64,000 nucleotides of DNA from Micromonospora matsumotoense (GTDB taxonomy: Bacteria; Actinomycetota; Actinomycetes; Mycobacteriales; Micromonosporaceae). A program made the translations under genes and the position numbers. Under the pieces are notes generated by a model that saw nothing but the letters and a program-made list of their open reading frames with translations, was not told the DNA's origin and made no database searches. The stretch is from the NCBI RefSeq assembly GCF_900091525.1, contig NZ_FMCU01000012.1, forward strand, positions 62,001 through 126,000. The letters run 5' to 3'. Positions 53,710 through 61,722 of this stretch are shown in pieces (position 1 is the stretch's first letter; the number at the start of each line of letters is the position of its first letter).

Positions 53710-53754
53710 ATGTCCACCATGACCTGTCCCGCGCCCCGCACCGCCCACCGCTGA
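53710..53754 (+). CDS. Candidate 14-codon leader ORF before the VOC gene
   Basis: ATG 53710 to TGA 53752-53754 encodes MSTMTCPAPRTAHR. A purine-rich GGGAGAGGGGG lies about 8 nt upstream, and the VOC gene starts 45 nt downstream. The size and position fit a translated leader peptide; chance is a real possibility in GC-rich DNA. Confidence 0.3.
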   Translation: MSTMTCPAPRTAHR

Positions 53755-53799
53755 CACCGCACGTCGCGGGGCGCGTCCCACTGCTTCGGAGGCAGACCC

Positions 53800-54186
53800 G
53801 TGAGCGTACGAATCCACAACCTGAGCATCGACTGTCGTGACACCTACGCCCTGTCCGGTTTCTGGGCGCAGGTCTTCGAGTGCCCCCGCCAGCCCGACGA
53901 CCTCCCCGGCGACCCGGAGGCGATGCTCCTGCCCGAGGGTGGGCCGGAGGTGCTCTTCCTGGCCGTGCCGGAGGGCAAGTCGGTGAAGAACCGCCTGCAC
54001 CTCGACCTGGAGCCGGTCGACCGGACCCGGGACGAGGAGGTCGAGCGGCTGCTGGCCGTGGGTGCCGTCCACGTCGACGACCAGCGGCGGCCGGACGGCA
54101 CCGGCTGGGTGGTGCTGGCCGACCCGGAGGGCAACGAGTTCTGCGTCCTGCGCAGCGCCGCCGAGCGGGCCGCCACGACCGGCTGA
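53800..54186 (+). CDS. VOC (glyoxalase-like) family protein
   Basis: A 128-residue protein with two VOC modules: VRIHNLSIDCRDTYALSGFW and VFECPRQPDDLPGDP in the first, KNRLHLDLEPVDRTRDEEVE and WVVLADPEGNEFCVLRS in the second. This resembles the glyoxalase-like subgroup common in actinobacteria (metal residues His and Glu in second-module strands). No substrate is evident. GTG 53800 has GGAGG with 7-nt spacing. It is separated from the kinase gene by 162 nt holding a possible short leader ORF, and converges with the single-pass protein gene. Confidence 0.88.
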   Translation: MSVRIHNLSIDCRDTYALSGFWAQVFECPRQPDDLPGDPEAMLLPEGGPEVLFLAVPEGKSVKNRLHLDLEPVDRTRDEEVERLLAVGAVHVDDQRRPDGTGWVVLADPEGNEFCVLRSAAERAATTG

Positions 54187-54213
54187 CGGGTCGCGTACCC
54201 CGCTGTTGACGGC

Positions 54214-54249
54214 ACAGGCCCCGTCCACCCGAGGGTGGACGGGGCCTGT
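54214..54249. terminator. Bidirectional intrinsic terminator
   Basis: Perfect 17-bp stem (54214-54230 with 54233-54249) and a 2-nt loop, between the convergent VOC and single-pass protein genes. Confidence 0.85.
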
Positions 54250-54266
54250 CGGGGCGACCGGTCAGG

Positions 54267-54980
54267 TCAGCCCTTCTTCTCGATCTGCCCGCGCATCGTG
54301 ACGAACTCGGCCTTCAGGTCGGCGGCCGACTTGTAGTACTGCACGATCATCCCGACGCTGCCCCGGTCGGCCCAGATGCAGACGCCCAGCGGGACACCCT
54401 CGCTCTTGCCGTCGCCGCACTTGGCGTCACCACCGAGCGGACCGGCGTCGACGGCCGCCATGTTGGTGACGTTCAGCTGGGTGGCGATGCCGCTGACGGC
54501 GTCGTCCAGCTCCTTCTTCGGGTCGGCCATCACGCCGGACGCGGCGGCGATCATCAGCAGGTCCCGCTTGGCCGGGTCGCCGTAGAAGGCGCCGGCGGTG
54601 CTCGTCTCGTTCTGCACGGACTTCTTCATCTCGGTGACCAGCCCGTCGGCGACCGCCTTCAGCGCCGGATCGGTCACCTGCGGGCGTCCGGCCAGGGTGG
54701 CCGGGGCGGAGACCGTCGTGTTGACGGCGTCCACCGCCTCCTTGACGTCGTCCTTGAGGGCGAAGGCGGCGATGGCGGCGCCACCGAGGCAGAGCACCAG
54801 CAGCACGGCCAGCACGATCAGGACGATCTTGACAGGGGACCGCTTCTTGACCGGCGGCGCGGGCGGGCCGGCGTACGACGGCGCGCCGAAGGCGTCCGGC
54901 TGCTGCGGTGGCGGGTAGCCGCCCTGGGGCGTACCGCCGTCCTGCGGGGAAGCGTGCGGACCGGTCGGGGGCTGGGACAT
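54267..54980 (-). CDS. Single-pass membrane protein with Pro-rich N-terminus, tandem paralogue 1
   Basis: A 237-residue protein: Pro/Gly/Gln-rich cytosolic N-terminus of about 55 residues, basic stop KKRSPVK, one membrane segment (IVLIVLAVLLVLCLGGAAIA), then an extracytoplasmic domain. The outer domain contains NETSTAGAFYGDPAKRDLLM, AGPLGGDAKCGDGKSEGVPL followed by GVCIWADRGSVGMIV, and the end RGQIEKKG. The two cysteines in KCGDGK and GVCIWAD probably bond. The upstream paralogue at 55222-56484 shares the whole outer domain. No family function is known to me. ATG 54980 has GGAG upstream. Confidence 0.78.
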   Translation of the reverse strand: MSQPPTGPHASPQDGGTPQGGYPPPQQPDAFGAPSYAGPPAPPVKKRSPVKIVLIVLAVLLVLCLGGAAIAAFALKDDVKEAVDAVNTTVSAPATLAGRPQVTDPALKAVADGLVTEMKKSVQNETSTAGAFYGDPAKRDLLMIAAASGVMADPKKELDDAVSGIATQLNVTNMAAVDAGPLGGDAKCGDGKSEGVPLGVCIWADRGSVGMIVQYYKSAADLKAEFVTMRGQIEKKG

Positions 54981-55172
54981 GAGGTCGACTCCAGAACTTC
55001 GTGGGTAAGGCCGGATGATCTTAGCCAGAGGGACCGACAACCATCGCCCCGCGCCGTCGCCCCGTCGCCCCGTTGCTCCGCCGCTCCGCGCCGACCGGGG
55101 GCCGTCGGCGGCAGGTCCGCCTCAAGTCGGGTCGATGCGGCCGACGGTGCGCGGTCGCGGGGTGGACACGGA

Positions 55173-55214
55173 GGCGGCGGTCACCGGGTCCACGTGGACC
55201 CGGTGACCGCCGCC
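55173..55214 (-). terminator. Intrinsic terminator of paralogue 2, 42-bp perfect palindrome
   Basis: Perfect palindrome with 21-bp arms and no spacer, centred on CAC/GTG at 55193/55194, 7 nt after the stop at 55222. Confidence 0.8.
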
Positions 55215-55221
55215 CGACGGA

Positions 55222-56484
55222 TCAGTCCCGCTTCTCGATCTGGCCCCGCAGGGAGGCGAACTCGGACCTCGCCTTGGCCGCCGAGGAGAAGTACATGACG
55301 ATCATGCCGACGCTGCCGTGGTCGGCCCAGACGCAGACGCCGAGCGCGATGCCGGACGCCTTGCCGTCGCCGCACTTCGCCACCCCACCCAGCGGGCCGG
55401 GCTCGATGGTCGACATCTTGGTGACCGCCAGCGAGCTGGCCAGCCCCTTGACCGCGTCCTCCAGCTCCTGCTCGGGGAGGATGACCGGGCCGGACGCGCC
55501 GGCCATCATCACCATGTTGCGGCGGGCCGCGCTGCCGTAGAAGGCGCTCACCGCACCGGTCTCGTTGCGGACCTCGGACTTCATGTCGCGGACCATCTGG
55601 TCGGCGATCCGGCGCAGCTCCGGGTCGGTGCTCTTGGACCGGCCACCGAGGGTCGTCGGCGTCACCAGCCGGATCGGGCCGGGGTCGTCAACCTCATCGG
55701 AGGGGGTTGGGTCGGGGGTCGGGCTCTCCGTCTCGACGGGGGTGGGGCTGGGGGTGGGCGAGGTGGCGGCGGTGGGCGTCGGAGTCGGAGTCGGCGTTGT
55801 CGGATCGTCGTCGCTCAGGGCGACCCAGGTGAGACCGCCGCCGCCGAGGCAGAGCACCAGCAGGCCGGCGAGCCCGAGCGTGAGCAGCAGCGGCAGCTTC
55901 GACCGCTGCGGGGCGGGGCCGTGCGGCATCCCCGGCGGGGAGCTGTACGGCGCACCGCCGAAGCCGGCGTACTGCTGCGGGGCGGGCTCCGGGTAGCCAC
56001 CGGGCCGGGGCGCGCCCGGGTAGCCCGGCTGCGGGCCGGGGAAACCGGGCTGCGGGGCTCCCTGGTAGCCGGACTGCGGCGCGCCGGGGTAACCGGCGGG
56101 CGGGCTGGACTGCGGCGCGCCGGGGTAGCCGGCGGGCGGGCTGGACTGCGGCATGCCGGGATAGCCGGACGGCGGGGTGCCGGGCGGGCCGGACTGCGGG
56201 GCGGCGGGGTAGCCACCCTGCGCCGGGTCGGGCTGCGACCAGCCGCCGTACTGCGGACCGGGATAGGGATCGGCCGGTGGACCGGACTGCGGGTCGGCCG
56301 GCCAACCGCCGTGCTGCGGGGTCGGTGCCGCCGGGTACGGCGTGGTGGGCCAGCTACCACCCGGTGGCGGGGTGTGCGGACCATCGGGCGGTGCGGACGG
56401 GCCGTCGGACGGAGGCGGGTAGTGACCGGTGGGCGAGCCGTGCTCCGGCTGCCCGGACCAGGGATCGACCGGCGGTGAGGTCAT
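55222..56484 (-). CDS. Single-pass membrane protein with long Pro/Gly-rich repeats, tandem paralogue 2
   Basis: A 420-residue protein: about 195 residues of Pro/Gly/Gln/Tyr-rich repeats (GYPGAPQSSPPA repeated, 36-bp unit in DNA near 56084-56155), one membrane segment (LPLLLTLGLAGLLVLCLGGG), a Thr/Pro stalk (TPTPTPTPTAATSPTPSPTP), then the outer domain shared with paralogue 1: NETGAVSAFYGSAARRNMVM, KCGDGKASGIALGVCVWADH and LRGQIEKRD. The architecture suggests a wall-spanning stalked domain on the cell surface with a disordered cytosolic tail. The paralogues are probably a tandem duplication. No function known. Confidence 0.78.
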   Translation of the reverse strand: MTSPPVDPWSGQPEHGSPTGHYPPPSDGPSAPPDGPHTPPPGGSWPTTPYPAAPTPQHGGWPADPQSGPPADPYPGPQYGGWSQPDPAQGGYPAAPQSGPPGTPPSGYPGMPQSSPPAGYPGAPQSSPPAGYPGAPQSGYQGAPQPGFPGPQPGYPGAPRPGGYPEPAPQQYAGFGGAPYSSPPGMPHGPAPQRSKLPLLLTLGLAGLLVLCLGGGGLTWVALSDDDPTTPTPTPTPTAATSPTPSPTPVETESPTPDPTPSDEVDDPGPIRLVTPTTLGGRSKSTDPELRRIADQMVRDMKSEVRNETGAVSAFYGSAARRNMVMMAGASGPVILPEQELEDAVKGLASSLAVTKMSTIEPGPLGGVAKCGDGKASGIALGVCVWADHGSVGMIVMYFSSAAKARSEFASLRGQIEKRD

Positions 56485-56577
56485 CAGATCAGCTCCAGGC
56501 GAGGGTGAGAACGCGTGATCGTAGCCAGACGGAGCCCGGCCGCGCAGCCCCCCGAGTCTGACGAGGGTACGCAAACG

Positions 56578-56633
56578 GCGATCGCGGTGGCCACGACGCC
56601 CCGGGGGAGGACGTCGCCGGCCACCGCGATCGC
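56578..56633 (-). terminator. Candidate terminator of the thiolase-fadB operon
   Basis: 15-bp stem (56578-56592 with 56619-56633) and a 26-nt GC-rich loop with some internal pairing, 17 nt after the fadB stop. Confidence 0.6.
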
Positions 56634-56650
56634 GGGGGAGCGGGGATGGC

Positions 56651-58720
56651 TCAGTCGCGCAGGCTGGCGACCCCACGCGGCAGGAAACGCTGCCCGGTGA
56701 CCCGCTCGGCGGTGCCGGTCCGGTCCAGGTACGGCGTGACCCCGCCCAGGTGGAACGGCCAACCGGCCCCGAGGATCATGCACAGGTCGATGTCCTGCGC
56801 CTCGGCGACGACACCCTCGTCGAGCATCAGCCGGATCTCCTGCGCCAGCGCGTCGAGCGCGTTCTGCCGGACCTGCTCGCCGCTGAGCGGCTGGTCGCCG
56901 ACGACGAGCAGCTTGGCCACCTCGTCGTTGATCCGGTCTTCGACGACGATCGGCTGACCCGATTCGGCGATCCGCCGGAGGTTCTCGCTGACGACGAACC
57001 GGTCCGGGTACGCCGCGTGCAGGGTGCCGCCCACGTGGTACGCCACGGCCGGCCCGACCAACTGGAGCAGGGCGAGCGGGCGCATCGGCAGCCCCAGCGG
57101 GTCCAGTGCGCTGTTCGCCACGTCCAGCGGGGTGCCCGCGTCGACGGCGGCGAACACGGTGCCCAGGAAGCGGGTGAGCAGCCGGTTGACCACGAACGCC
57201 GGGGCGTCGGAGACCAGCACCGACGACTTCTTCAACTGCTTGCCCACGGCGAAGGCGGTGGCCAGGGTGGCGTCGTCGGTCCGCTCGCCCCGGACGATCT
57301 CCAGCAGCGGCAGCACGGCGACCGGGTTGAAGAAGTGGAAGCCGACCACCCGCTCCGGGTGCTCCAACTCGGCGGCCATCGCGGTGATCGACAGTGACGA
57401 GGTGTTGGTGGCGAGTACCGCCTCCGGCGAGACGATCTTCTCCAGCTCGGCCCAGACCTGCTTCTTGACGTCCAGGTCCTCGAAGACCGCCTCGATGACG
57501 AAGTCGGCGTCGGCGAAGACGGACTTGTCGACCGAGCCGGAGACCAGGCCGTACAGCTTGGCGGCGGTGCCCTTGTCCATCCGGCCCTTGCTGACGGCCT
57601 TCTCGATCTGGGTGTGCACGTAGCCGACGCCCTTGTCGACCCGCGACTGGTCCAGGTCGGTCAGGACGACCGGCACCTGGAGGCGGCGGGCGAACAGCAG
57701 CGCGAGCTGGCTGGCCATCAGGCCGGCGCCGACGATGCCGACCTTGGTGACCGGCCGGGCCAGGCTCTTGTCCGGCGCGCCGGCCGGCCGCTTGGCCCGC
57801 CGCTGCACCAGGTCGAAGGCGTACAGGCCGCTGCGCAGCTCCTCGGAGAAGATCAGGTCGGCCAGCGCCTCGTCCTCCGCGGCGGTGCCGGTGGCGAAGT
57901 CCGCGTCCTTCGCCGTCTCCAGCAGGTCCAGCGCCCGGTACGCGGCCGGGACCGCGCCGTGCAACCGCTGGTCGAGGGTCTGCCGGGCGAAGTACAGCAC
58001 GCCCGCCCACATGTCCTTGTCGACCTCGGGCCGGGTAACGGTGACCGCGCCCCGGACCACCCCGGCGGCCCACTCCAGGGACCGCTCCAGGAAGTCGGCC
58101 GGCTCCAGCAGCACGTCCGCGATGCCCAACTCGGCGGCCTGCTTCGGCTTGAGCATCTTGTTCTGCATCAGCGGGTTCTGGATGATCACCTGGGTGGCGG
58201 CGGGGATGCCGATCAGGTTCGGCAGCAGCTGGGAGCCGCCCCAGCCGGGGACCAGGCCGAGCGAGACCTCGGGCAGGGCCAGCGCCGCCGCGCCACCGGA
58301 CAGCGTCCGGTAGTGGCAGTGCAGGGCCAGTTCCAGGCCGCCGCCCATCGCCGCGCCGTTGACGAAGGCGAAGGTCGGCACGGTGCTGTCCTTCAGCCGG
58401 GCGAAGACCCGGTGGCCGAGCCGGCCGATCTCCAGCGCCTGCGCCCGGTCCGCGAGGGTCGGCAGGCCGACGATGTCCGCGCCGACACAGAAGATGTACG
58501 GCTTGCCGGTGACCGCGATGAACGCCGGGTCCGCGGCCAGCGCGGCGCTGATCGCCTCGTCGAGGCTGGCCAGTCCGGCCGGGCCGAAGGTGTTCGGCTT
58601 GGTGTGGTCGAGACCGTTGTCCAGGGTGATCAGGGCGGCCGGCCGGTCCAGCCCCGGCACGCTCACCTGACGCAGCAGCGCCCGGGTGACGACCTCGTTC
58701 AGTGCGGCCAACGCGCTCAC
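56651..58720 (-). CDS. fadB: 3-Hydroxyacyl-CoA dehydrogenase / enoyl-CoA hydratase (FadB/FadJ-type)
   Basis: A 689-residue bifunctional beta-oxidation enzyme. The N-terminal crotonase domain has KPYIFCVGADIVGL (oxyanion), NGAAMGGGLELALHCHYR and LPEVSLGLVPGWGGSQLLPN with the catalytic Glu positions. The 3-hydroxyacyl-CoA dehydrogenase NAD domain starts TKVGIVGAGLMASQLALLFA near residue 330, with FHFFNPVAVLPLLEIV holding the catalytic His. Two C-terminal dehydrogenase domains follow (APAFVVNRLLTRFLG). It works with the upstream thiolase to complete fatty-acid breakdown. GTG 58720 lies 114 nt after the thiolase stop. A 59-bp tandem repeat fills the gap and even supplies its GGAGGG SD. Confidence 0.95.
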   Translation of the reverse strand: MSALAALNEVVTRALLRQVSVPGLDRPAALITLDNGLDHTKPNTFGPAGLASLDEAISAALAADPAFIAVTGKPYIFCVGADIVGLPTLADRAQALEIGRLGHRVFARLKDSTVPTFAFVNGAAMGGGLELALHCHYRTLSGGAAALALPEVSLGLVPGWGGSQLLPNLIGIPAATQVIIQNPLMQNKMLKPKQAAELGIADVLLEPADFLERSLEWAAGVVRGAVTVTRPEVDKDMWAGVLYFARQTLDQRLHGAVPAAYRALDLLETAKDADFATGTAAEDEALADLIFSEELRSGLYAFDLVQRRAKRPAGAPDKSLARPVTKVGIVGAGLMASQLALLFARRLQVPVVLTDLDQSRVDKGVGYVHTQIEKAVSKGRMDKGTAAKLYGLVSGSVDKSVFADADFVIEAVFEDLDVKKQVWAELEKIVSPEAVLATNTSSLSITAMAAELEHPERVVGFHFFNPVAVLPLLEIVRGERTDDATLATAFAVGKQLKKSSVLVSDAPAFVVNRLLTRFLGTVFAAVDAGTPLDVANSALDPLGLPMRPLALLQLVGPAVAYHVGGTLHAAYPDRFVVSENLRRIAESGQPIVVEDRINDEVAKLLVVGDQPLSGEQVRQNALDALAQEIRLMLDEGVVAEAQDIDLCMILGAGWPFHLGGVTPYLDRTGTAERVTGQRFLPRGVASLRD

Positions 58721-58850
58721 TTGACGCCCTCCGTTCGCGACTGCGGGACTCGCAGACCCGGCTCGTTCCTCGCGCTCACTGGGTCTTCTCCGTTCGCGAC
58801 TGCGGGACTCGCAAACCCGGCTCGTTCCTCGCGCTCACTTGACGCCCTCC
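58712..58850. repeat. 59-bp tandem repeat (about 2.4 copies) across the thiolase-fadB junction
   Basis: Units start at 58712, 58771 and 58830 (partial). Copies 58731-58780 and 58790-58839 differ at one base in 50. The 21 bases at 58712-58732 and 58830-58850 are identical; one carries the fadB GTG start, the other the thiolase stop. Confidence 0.92.
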
Positions 58851-60028
58851 CAGTTCGGGTTCTCCCAGATGACCGTGCCGCCCATGCCGATGCCGATGCA
58901 CATCGCGGTGACGCCGTAGCGGACCTCGGGGTGCTCGGCGAACTGCCGGGCGAGCTGGGTCATCAGCCGTACGCCGGAGGAGGCGAGCGGGTGACCGATG
59001 GCGATCGCGCCGCCCCACGGGTTGACCCGGGGGTCGTCGTCGGCGATCCCGAAGTGGTCGAGGAAGGCGAGCACCTGCACGGCGAACGCCTCGTTCAGCT
59101 CGAACAGGCCGATGTCGTCGATGGTCAGCCCGGCGATGCGCAGCGCCTTCTCGGTCGACGGGATCGGGCCGATCCCCATCACCTCGGGTTCGACGCCGAC
59201 GTAGCCGTACGACACCAGCCGCATGGCGACCGGCAGGCCCAGCTCGCGGGCGGTGGCCTCGTCGGCGAGCAGGCTGGCCGTGGCGCCGTCGTTGAGGCCG
59301 GCCGCGTTGCCGGCGGTGACCTTGCCGTGCGGGCGGAACGGGGTCTTCAGGGTGGCCAGCTTCGCAAGCGAGGTCTCCCGGGGCGCCTCGTCGGCGGTGG
59401 CCAGGCCCCAGCCGCCCTCGGCGTCGCGGATCGCGACCGGCACCAGGTCGTCCTGGAGCTTGCCGTCGGCGTACGCCTTGGCGGTCTTGAGCTGCGAGGC
59501 GAGCGCGAACGCGTCGGTGCGCTCCCTGGTGACGTGCGGGACCCGGTCGTGCAGGTTCTCCGCGGTGGCCCCCATCACCAGGGCGGACGGGTCGACCAGC
59601 TTCTCCGCGATGATCCGCGGGTTGGGGTCGACGCCCTCGCCCATCGGATGCCGGCCCATGTGCTCGACGCCACCGGCGATGGCGATGTCGTACGCGCCCA
59701 TCGCGATGCCACCGGCGACGGCGGTCACGGCGGTCATCGCGCCGGCGCACATCCGGTCGACGGAGAAGCCGGGCACGGTCTTGGGCAGGCCGGACAGCAG
59801 GGCGGCGGTGCGGCCGATGGTGAGGCCCTGGTCACCGATCTGGGTGGTGGCGGCGACGGCCACCTCCTCGACCCGCTCCGGGGGCAGCTGGGGGTTGCGG
59901 CGCAGCAGCTCACGGATGCAGCGGATCACCAGATCGTCGGCGCGGGTGTTGGCGTACATGCCACCCGCCTTGCCGAACGGGGTACGGACACCGTCGACGA
60001 AGACGACATCCCGAACTTCTCGGGGCAC
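58835..60028 (-). CDS. fadA: Acetyl-CoA C-acetyltransferase (thiolase)
   Basis: A 397-residue thiolase. Signatures: VFVDGVRTPFGKAGG at the N-terminus, nucleophile Cys in SVDRMCAGAMTAVTA near residue 95, LNEAFAVQVLAFLDHFG, VNPWGGAIAIGHPLASSGVR (His), and MCIGIGMGGTVIWE (second Cys). It performs thiolytic cleavage of 3-ketoacyl-CoA with fadB. GTG 60028 has GAGGAGG with 6-nt spacing; the in-frame extension to 60082 is rejected. It is the first gene of the thiolase-fadB operon. A promoter with an overlapping palindrome lies about 95 nt upstream. Confidence 0.95.
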   Translation of the reverse strand: MPREVRDVVFVDGVRTPFGKAGGMYANTRADDLVIRCIRELLRRNPQLPPERVEEVAVAATTQIGDQGLTIGRTAALLSGLPKTVPGFSVDRMCAGAMTAVTAVAGGIAMGAYDIAIAGGVEHMGRHPMGEGVDPNPRIIAEKLVDPSALVMGATAENLHDRVPHVTRERTDAFALASQLKTAKAYADGKLQDDLVPVAIRDAEGGWGLATADEAPRETSLAKLATLKTPFRPHGKVTAGNAAGLNDGATASLLADEATARELGLPVAMRLVSYGYVGVEPEVMGIGPIPSTEKALRIAGLTIDDIGLFELNEAFAVQVLAFLDHFGIADDDPRVNPWGGAIAIGHPLASSGVRLMTQLARQFAEHPEVRYGVTAMCIGIGMGGTVIWENPNWEGVK

Positions 60029-60060
60029 TTGGAGCCTCCTCTTCGACCACGACTCGGCTG

Positions 60061-60084
60061 GCGTGCCGCCGGAGGGCGGCACGC
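60061..60084 (-). terminator. Hairpin in the thiolase leader / downstream of rnd
   Basis: Perfect 10-bp stem (60061-60070 with 60075-60084) and a 4-nt loop. It lies after rnd and inside the predicted thiolase leader, so it could end rnd transcripts from upstream or act as an attenuator. Confidence 0.45.
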
Positions 60085-60122
60085 GCCGAACGAGGGTCGG
60101 CCGGCACTGGCGTTTGCCCCGA

Positions 60123-60152
60123 ATGCTACTCGCCAGTAACCATGGGCGTCAC
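60123..60152 (-). promoter_or_regulatory. Promoter of the thiolase-fadB operon with overlapping palindrome
   Basis: Minus strand: GTGACG (60147-60152), 18 nt, TAGCAT (60123-60128). The inverted repeat TACT-CGCC-AGTA (60127-60138) overlaps the -10 and spacer, a position suited to a repressor such as a TetR-type acyl-CoA sensor. The regulator is not in the window. Confidence 0.5.
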
Positions 60153-60193
60153 CACCCCCGGTGTGGCCCACACCACACCCGGCCCGCCGGAGG

Positions 60194-61510
60194 TCAGGGC
60201 CGGGCGACGGGCAGCAGGGCCTCGGCGAGCGCGGGGAGCAGGAGGCCGAGCTGCCACTCTCGGGCGCCGTAACCGCGCAGGGTCTCCGTGACGGTGTCCA
60301 CGGTGATCTCGTCGGGCGGCTGCCAGGCCAGTCGGCGGACCGAGTCGGGGGTGATCAGGTTCTCCGGGGGGAGCCGGTGCTCACCGGCGACCCGCACCAC
60401 CACCTCCCGGCATCGGGCCAGCCGGCCGGCGGCCACCGGGTCCCGCTCCGCCCACCGGTGCGGCGGGGGTGGCCCCTCCACCGTCGGGGTGACCGGCAGC
60501 GCGTCCTCCGCCAGTTGGCGGGCCTCGTCGAGCGCGACCAGCCAGGTGCGGGCCAACCGGCGCACCGACCGGCCCCCGAACCCGGGCAGGGTCAGCAGGG
60601 TCTTCTCGTCCTTCGGGTCCAGCTCGGCGGCGGCGATGATCGCCGAGTCGGGGAGCACCCGACCGGGAGCGGCGTCGCGTCGGACGGCGATCTGGTCCCG
60701 GGCGTACCACAGGGCCCGGACCCGGGCCTGCGCCCGCGACCCGCGCACCCGGTGGATGCCGGAGGTCCGCCGCCACGGCTCCGCCCGTACCCGGGGCGGG
60801 CGGGTGGCCCAGGTGATCAGCGCGGCGAACTCCTCCGCCGCCCACGGCGACTTGCCCTGCGCGTGCAACTCGGCGTCGAGCGCGTCGCGCAGGTCGACAA
60901 GCATCTCGACGTCCAGCGCGGCGTACGTCAGCCAGGACTCGGGCAGCGGCCGGGTGGACCAGTCCGCCGCCGAGTGGTGCTTCTCCAGCGTGTAGCCGAG
61001 CAACTGCTCGGTCAGCGCGGCCAGGCCGACCCGCTCGAAGCCGGCGAGCCGGGCGGCCAGTTCGGTGTCGAACAGCCGGCGCGGACGCAACCCCACCTCG
61101 GCCAGGCAGGCCAGGTCCTGGCTGGCGGCGTGCAGCACCCACTCGGTGTCGCCGATGGCCTCGTCGAGGGTGGACAGGTCGGGCAGCGGCAACGGGTCGA
61201 TCAGCGTGGTGCCGGCTCCCGCCCGGCGCAGCTGCACCAGGTAGGCCCGCTGGCTGTAGCGGTAGCCGGAGGCGCGTTCGGCGTCCAGGGCCACCGGGCC
61301 GGTGCCGGCCGCGAAGCGGGCCACGACCTCGTCCAGCTCGGCGGGCGTCGCCACCGGCTGAGGGGTGCCGTCACGGGGTGCGGTCAGCGGAACGGGCCCG
61401 CCGGTGGGCTGCTCGGTGCCCGCGTCCGCCGGCTCCGCGACGGCCGGGGGCGGAACGTCTGCCGTGCGGCTTTCGGCGGCCCGACGGCGCAGGGGTGGTT
61501 CGTCGGTCAC
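60194..61510 (-). CDS. rnd: Ribonuclease D family 3'-5' exoribonuclease (HRDC domain)
   Basis: A 438-residue exoribonuclease for stable-RNA 3' processing. DEDDy exonuclease motifs: PVALDAERASGYRYSQRAYL (Exo I), VLHAASQDLACLAEVGL (Exo II) and YAALDVEMLVDLRDAL (Exo III Tyr/Asp). The HRDC domain follows from about residue 260, with RRDAAPGRVLPDSAIIAAAE and LLTLPGFGGRSVRRLA. About 55 Pro/Ala-rich residues precede the nuclease domain. GTG 61510 is supported by TAGGGT ending 6 nt upstream and no SD. It follows DUF3000 on the same strand after 212 nt with no other gene, the order known from other actinobacteria. Confidence 0.94.
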   Translation of the reverse strand: MTDEPPLRRRAAESRTADVPPPAVAEPADAGTEQPTGGPVPLTAPRDGTPQPVATPAELDEVVARFAAGTGPVALDAERASGYRYSQRAYLVQLRRAGAGTTLIDPLPLPDLSTLDEAIGDTEWVLHAASQDLACLAEVGLRPRRLFDTELAARLAGFERVGLAALTEQLLGYTLEKHHSAADWSTRPLPESWLTYAALDVEMLVDLRDALDAELHAQGKSPWAAEEFAALITWATRPPRVRAEPWRRTSGIHRVRGSRAQARVRALWYARDQIAVRRDAAPGRVLPDSAIIAAAELDPKDEKTLLTLPGFGGRSVRRLARTWLVALDEARQLAEDALPVTPTVEGPPPPHRWAERDPVAAGRLARCREVVVRVAGEHRLPPENLITPDSVRRLAWQPPDEITVDTVTETLRGYGAREWQLGLLLPALAEALLPVARP

Positions 61511-61516
61511 CTGACA

Positions 61517-61522
61517 ACCCTA
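61517..61522 (-). promoter_or_regulatory. Leaderless-type -10 (TAGGGT) for rnd
   Basis: On the minus strand TAGGGT ends 6 nt before GTG 61510. No SD. Confidence 0.5.
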
Positions 61523-61722
61523 GTGCGCCCGGCGATGTGGTGTGCGCAGCCGGTCCGGTGTGTGTCGTCCAGGTGTCCGGCGGAGGTCCGGACGGTACGG
61601 ACACCCACCTCGCGCCGGGTACGTTCACGCCCGCCCAGGACGTCCCTGTCGCGTTCAGGACATTCTCGTGTGGCTCGGGCGTGTCGCGCGGTCCGTGCGG
61701 GGTGTGGGACGTCGGGCAGCGG

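Noticed and set aside
58776..59750. Open frame on the minus strand ending in VSARNEPGLRVPQSRTEK
   Set aside because: It is the +1 shadow of the thiolase gene running into the repeat; no motif and no own SD.
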